From Acidobacteriota bacterium (lineage in GTDB: Bacteria > Acidobacteriota > Thermoanaerobaculia > Multivoradales > JAHEKO01), in assembly GCA_006227875.1 (NCBI GenBank), contig SBFI01000074.1, positions 1 to 10,484 on the forward strand: a stretch of DNA of 10,484 nucleotides, given 5' to 3'. Positions 7,494 to 10,484 of this stretch are shown piece by piece (position 1 is the first letter of the stretch; every line of letters starts with the position of its first letter). The notes beneath the pieces were generated by a model. That model was given only the letters and a program-made list of their open reading frames with translations. It did no database searches and was not told where the DNA came from. The translations under genes were made by a program, and so were the position numbers.

Positions 7494-8708
7494 ATGAGTG
7501 CCAAGAAGGAGGCGCTGGAACAGCTGCGTATCGACCGCAACGGGGAGGAGGATTCTCCCCGTCGGGGGTGGATCGTCGCCCTCGTCGTAGCTGCGCTGGT
7601 GGTAGCCGCCGTCATCTGGTTGCTCACCGGCCAGGATGAGATAGCTAGTGTGCGGACCGCGGTCGCCCGCGAGATCAGGGTGGGCGCCGGGAGCACGGTG
7701 CTCAACGCCTCCGGTTATGTGACCGCCAGGCGGCAGGCGACTGTCTCCTCCAAGATCACCGGCAAGGTGGTCGAGGTCCTCATCGAGGAAGGGATGGTGG
7801 TCGCCGAGGGGCAAGTACTGGCCCGTCTCGACGACTCGAACGTTACCGTCTCGCTCCGTCTCGCCGAAGCCCAGCTCGAATCCGCCGAGAGCTCGCTGGC
7901 GGAGACCGATGTTCTGCTGACGGAGGCTCGCCTCAATCAACGCCGGATCGAGAATCTCGGCGATCAAGGGATATCGAGCGATGCCGAGCTCGACCGGGCG
8001 CGGGCCGAGGCCGATTCTCTGGCGGCGCGGCTCGAGCGCCAGCGCGAAGAGGTCGAAGTGGCCGCGCGGCAGGTGGCCGTCTGGCAACAGCAGCTGGAAG
8101 ACATGGTGATCCGAGCGCCCTTTGCCGGGGTGGTGGTGGCCAAGAATGCGCAGCCGGGAGAGATGATCTCTCCCATATCGGCCGGTGGCGGCTTTACCCG
8201 CACCGGGATCGGCACCATCGTCGACATGAGCTCGCTCGAGATCGAGGTCGATGTCAATGAGGCCTATATCAACCGGGTGTCGGCCGGCCAAAAGGTCGAA
8301 GCCCGGCTCGACTCCTACCCCGATTGGCCGATCCCCTGTCATGTCATCGCCATCATCCCCACCGCAGACCGGCAACGCGCCACGGTGACCGTCAGGGTCG
8401 GTTTCGAAGAGCTCGACCCCCGCATCCTCCCCGACATGGGCGTCAAGGTGGCCTTTCAGGAGTCGCTAACTGAGGAAGGGCCGTCTTCGGCGGTGGTGCT
8501 CCCCAAAGCGGCGGTCCGTCGAGAAGGGGACCGGGAGGTGGTGCTGGTGGTGGCAGAGGGTGAGGTAGAGAGACGGGCGGTGACAATCGGTGAGAGCCGG
8601 GGGGAAGAGGTCTACGTATCATCTGGTATCACAGCGGGAGAGAAGGTCGTCATCACCGGTCCGGCCGATCTGGCGGACGGTGATCGCGTGGAGGAGATTG
8701 AGCCATGA
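7494..8708 (+). CDS. HlyD/MacA-type periplasmic adaptor (membrane fusion protein) of an ABC export system
   Basis: This 404-aa protein should link an inner-membrane pump to an outer-membrane channel. It has a charged cytoplasmic tail (1-25), one membrane anchor at about 26-44 and no lipoprotein Cys, so it is anchored by the helix. The first lipoyl half lies around 71-112 (NASGYVTARR through VVAEGQVLARLDD). A heptad-rich alpha-hairpin spans about 118-203, turning near LGDQGISSDAE (155-165). The second lipoyl half follows at 205-228 (VIRAPFAGVVVAKNAQPGE), then a beta-barrel at about 240-323 and a membrane-proximal domain at about 333-404. All domains expected of a MacA/RND-type adaptor are present, so it seems intact. 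Its stop overlaps the start of the ATPase gene (ATGA, 8705-8708). The adjacent ABC genes show it serves an ABC exporter and not an RND pump, although databases often label this type as an RND adaptor. A good Shine-Dalgarno is lacking (AGGA lies about 14 bases away), so the start is slightly uncertain. The substrate is unknown. Confidence 0.93.
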   Translation: MSAKKEALEQLRIDRNGEEDSPRRGWIVALVVAALVVAAVIWLLTGQDEIASVRTAVAREIRVGAGSTVLNASGYVTARRQATVSSKITGKVVEVLIEEGMVVAEGQVLARLDDSNVTVSLRLAEAQLESAESSLAETDVLLTEARLNQRRIENLGDQGISSDAELDRARAEADSLAARLERQREEVEVAARQVAVWQQQLEDMVIRAPFAGVVVAKNAQPGEMISPISAGGGFTRTGIGTIVDMSSLEIEVDVNEAYINRVSAGQKVEARLDSYPDWPIPCHVIAIIPTADRQRATVTVRVGFEELDPRILPDMGVKVAFQESLTEEGPSSAVVLPKAAVRREGDREVVLVVAEGEVERRAVTIGESRGEEVYVSSGITAGEKVVITGPADLADGDRVEEIEP

Positions 8709-9403
8709 GCCAGGAGAACGGCCTGTTGGTCGATGTCAGAGGTGTGGACAAGCTCTTCCGGCGGGGCTCGGAGGAGATCCATGTGCTCGGCGGGCTCGAT
8801 CTCGAGATTCCGGAGGGGGAGTTTTTGGCCCTCATGGGTCCCTCGGGCTCGGGCAAGAGCACCCTGCTCAATCTGATCGGTGGACTCGATCGGCCTACCG
8901 AGGGTTCGATCAATGTGGGCGGGCAGCGGATCGACCGGCTCTCCGACCGCAAGCTGGCGGCCTGGCGGGCGCGACATGTGGGCCTGGTCTTCCAGTTCTA
9001 TAACCTGCTGCCAGTGCTGACCGCCGAACGCAATGTCGAGCTGCCGTTGTTGCTCACCCACCTGTCGGCCAAGGAGCGCGACAAGCACGTCGAGACGGCG
9101 CTGTCGGTGGTGGGCCTCACCGGTCGCAACCGGCACTATCCGCGCCAGCTGTCGGGGGGTGAGCAGCAAAGGGTGGGTGTCGCCCGCGCCATTGTTACCG
9201 ACCCGACGCTGCTGTTGTGCGACGAGCCCACCGGCGATCTCGACCGTAAGTCGGGTGACGAGATCCTGGACCTGCTCCAGGCCCTCAACCAGCAACAGGG
9301 CAAGACCGTCGTCATGGTGACCCACGACCCCCACGCCGCCGCACGGGCGGGGCGCATCCTCTATCTCGACAAGGGACAGCTGTCGACGGAGCCGCTCGAA
9401 TGA
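8705..9403 (+). CDS. MacB/LolD-type ABC transporter ATP-binding protein
   Basis: A 232-aa cytoplasmic ATPase that should power the neighbouring permease. All motifs are intact: aromatic A-loop region near F18, Walker A GPSGSGKST at 45-53, Q-loop at Q97 (VFQFYNLLPVLTAERNVELP), signature LSGGEQQR at 149-156, Walker B LLLCDEPTGDLD at 169-180 with catalytic E174, and H-loop H207 (VTHDPHAA). The FQFYNLLP and DEPTGDLD wording is characteristic of the MacB/LolD/FtsE group, whose partners are FtsX-fold permeases that work by mechanotransmission rather than by classic import. Unlike MacB, the ATPase is a separate polypeptide. It overlaps the adaptor gene by ATGA at its start and the permease gene by ATGA at its end, a strong sign of translational coupling and fixed stoichiometry. 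The exact substrate (drug, peptide, lipoprotein or lipid) cannot be told from the ATPase. Confidence 0.96.
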   Translation: MSQENGLLVDVRGVDKLFRRGSEEIHVLGGLDLEIPEGEFLALMGPSGSGKSTLLNLIGGLDRPTEGSINVGGQRIDRLSDRKLAAWRARHVGLVFQFYNLLPVLTAERNVELPLLLTHLSAKERDKHVETALSVVGLTGRNRHYPRQLSGGEQQRVGVARAIVTDPTLLLCDEPTGDLDRKSGDEILDLLQALNQQQGKTVVMVTHDPHAAARAGRILYLDKGQLSTEPLE

Positions 9404-10484
9404 AATACCTGCATCTCGTCTGGAGCAACCTCAAGCGCAAGAAGGTGCGCACCCTGCTGACCGCGCTGTCGATAGTGGTGGCATTTGTGCTTTTCGGCTA
9501 CCTGGCCGCCATCAAGAGGGCCTTTAACCAAGGCATCGATGTGGCGGGTTTGGATCGGTTGATAGTGCGCCACAAGGTGTCGATCATTCAGTTTCTTCCC
9601 GAGAGCTACAAGGAACGGATGGAGAGGATCCGGGGTGTTTCGTCGGCGGTCTTTGCCACCTGGTTTGGCGGCATCTATCAACGGCCCTCCAACTTTTTTG
9701 CCCAGATGCCGGTGGTGCCGGACGAGTTCCTCGACATGTTCCCGGAATACATCCTCAGCAAAGAGGAGGAACGGGCGTGGCTGGAGACCCGTTCCGGCGC
9801 CATTGCCGGTCGCATCCTGGCCGACCGCTTCGACTGGAAGGTCGGCGACCGTATCCCCATCCAGGCCACCATCTGGACCAAGAAGGACGGCGGTAACAGC
9901 TGGGAGTTCGATCTGGTTGGGATCTACGAGGGGGCAGAGAAGGGGACCGATACCAGCCAGTTCTTCTTTCGCCACGACTTCTTTCACGAGACTCGCGCCT
10001 GGGGGAGTGGCGTTGTCGGTTGGTACTGGGTGCGGATAGACGAGCCCGAGCGGGCGGCCGAGATCGCAAGCCTCATCGATAAGGAGTTTGCCAACTCGCC
10101 CCACGAGACCAAGACCGAGCCCGAGGGGGCTTTTGTCCAGGGCTTTGCCAAACAGATCGGCAATATCGCCGCCATTATGATGGCGATCTTGAGCGCCGTC
10201 TTCTTCACCATCCTGCTGGTGGCCGGCAACACCATGGCCCAGTCGGTCCGTGAGCGGACCGAGGAGCTGGCGGTGCTCAAGGCCGTGGGATTCACCGACC
10301 GGGGTGTGCTCGGGCTGGTGCTGGCCGAGTCCAGTCTGCTGGCGATGCTGGGAGGGTTCCTGGGGCTGGGCGTCGCCTGGATGCTCATCACCTGGATCGG
10401 CGACCCGAGCGGCGGGGCGCTGCCGATCTTCTTCTTGCCGATCAGAGATCTGGTGCTTGGAATAGTCCTGGTCTTGCTGCTGGG
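9400..10484 (+). CDS. MacB/FtsX-type ABC transporter permease, 3' end cut by window edge
   Basis: The frame stays open for 361 codons and runs off the right edge, so perhaps 20-40 residues are missing judged by the usual size of about 380-400. A positively charged start (NLKRKKVRT, 10-18) precedes helix 1 at about 17-38. A large periplasmic domain (about 40-250) follows, of the MacB core type, including GAIAGRILADRFDWKVGD (133-150), the expected 'permitted-entry' beta motif of these proteins. Helix 2 lies at about 256-279, followed by the conserved cytoplasmic stretch QSVRERTEELAVLKAVGF (281-298), then helix 3 at about 302-331 and the start of helix 4 after 350. This is the FtsX domain fold. 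The start ATG overlaps the ATPase stop (9400-9403). It is the membrane partner of that ATPase, and with the adaptor makes a MacAB-like exporter. Substrate unknown. The periplasmic domain is rich in aromatic residues, which I note without assigning meaning. Confidence 0.92.
   Translation, partial: MKYLHLVWSNLKRKKVRTLLTALSIVVAFVLFGYLAAIKRAFNQGIDVAGLDRLIVRHKVSIIQFLPESYKERMERIRGVSSAVFATWFGGIYQRPSNFFAQMPVVPDEFLDMFPEYILSKEEERAWLETRSGAIAGRILADRFDWKVGDRIPIQATIWTKKDGGNSWEFDLVGIYEGAEKGTDTSQFFFRHDFFHETRAWGSGVVGWYWVRIDEPERAAEIASLIDKEFANSPHETKTEPEGAFVQGFAKQIGNIAAIMMAILSAVFFTILLVAGNTMAQSVRERTEELAVLKAVGFTDRGVLGLVLAESSLLAMLGGFLGLGVAWMLITWIGDPSGGALPIFFLPIRDLVLGIVLVLLL

Noticed and set aside
6759..8375. A 538-codon minus-strand open frame opposite the membrane protein and the adaptor
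   Set aside because: It mirrors two well-supported genes, has no domain and crosses their gap. It is a GC-driven shadow.
8612..9334. A 240-codon minus-strand open frame opposite the ABC ATPase
   Set aside because: The plus strand encodes every ABC ATPase motif here, and the antisense product has no recognised feature.

Overview
The window is GC-rich, densely coding bacterial DNA with short intergenic gaps, overlapping gene ends and a GTG start. It holds two transcription units that diverge from a short gap near 6728-6794. Envelope-spanning transport genes (a membrane-fusion adaptor plus a MacB-type ABC exporter) point to a Gram-negative-type (diderm) bacterium. The style resembles Acidobacteriota or a high-GC proteobacterium, but the sequence alone does not settle the phylum and this is a low-confidence inference.

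Left unit, minus strand (1-6727): two very large genes read addB then addA. Together they encode an AddAB-type helicase-nuclease, which resects double-strand breaks for RecA-dependent repair. AddB (about 1124 aa) has a helicase-like N-terminal half with a decayed ATP-binding loop, and a complete C-terminal PD-(D/E)XK nuclease with the four cysteines of an iron-sulfur cluster. AddA (at least 1118 aa, cut by the left edge) carries the full set of UvrD/SF1A helicase motifs and the beginning of a second nuclease domain. The two genes overlap by four bases (GTGA) and are probably translationally coupled.

Right unit, plus strand (6795-10484): first comes a small integral membrane protein with about seven helices and conserved-looking Ser/His/Asp residues. 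It is followed by a three-gene export cassette: HlyD/MacA-type adaptor, MacB/LolD-type ABC ATPase, and an FtsX/MacB-type permease cut by the right edge. The three cassette genes are joined by ATGA overlaps and surely form one operon. The membrane-protein gene lies 39 bases upstream and may be cotranscribed. No outer-membrane channel gene is seen in the window.

There is no gene-free stretch over 300 bases. I saw no RNA gene, mobile element, CRISPR array, phage or plasmid marker. The region looks like ordinary chromosomal housekeeping and transport DNA. The most interesting points are the lost P-loop of AddB and the possible CREST-like (ceramidase/PAQR-like) active site of the small membrane protein; no clearly new system is evident.
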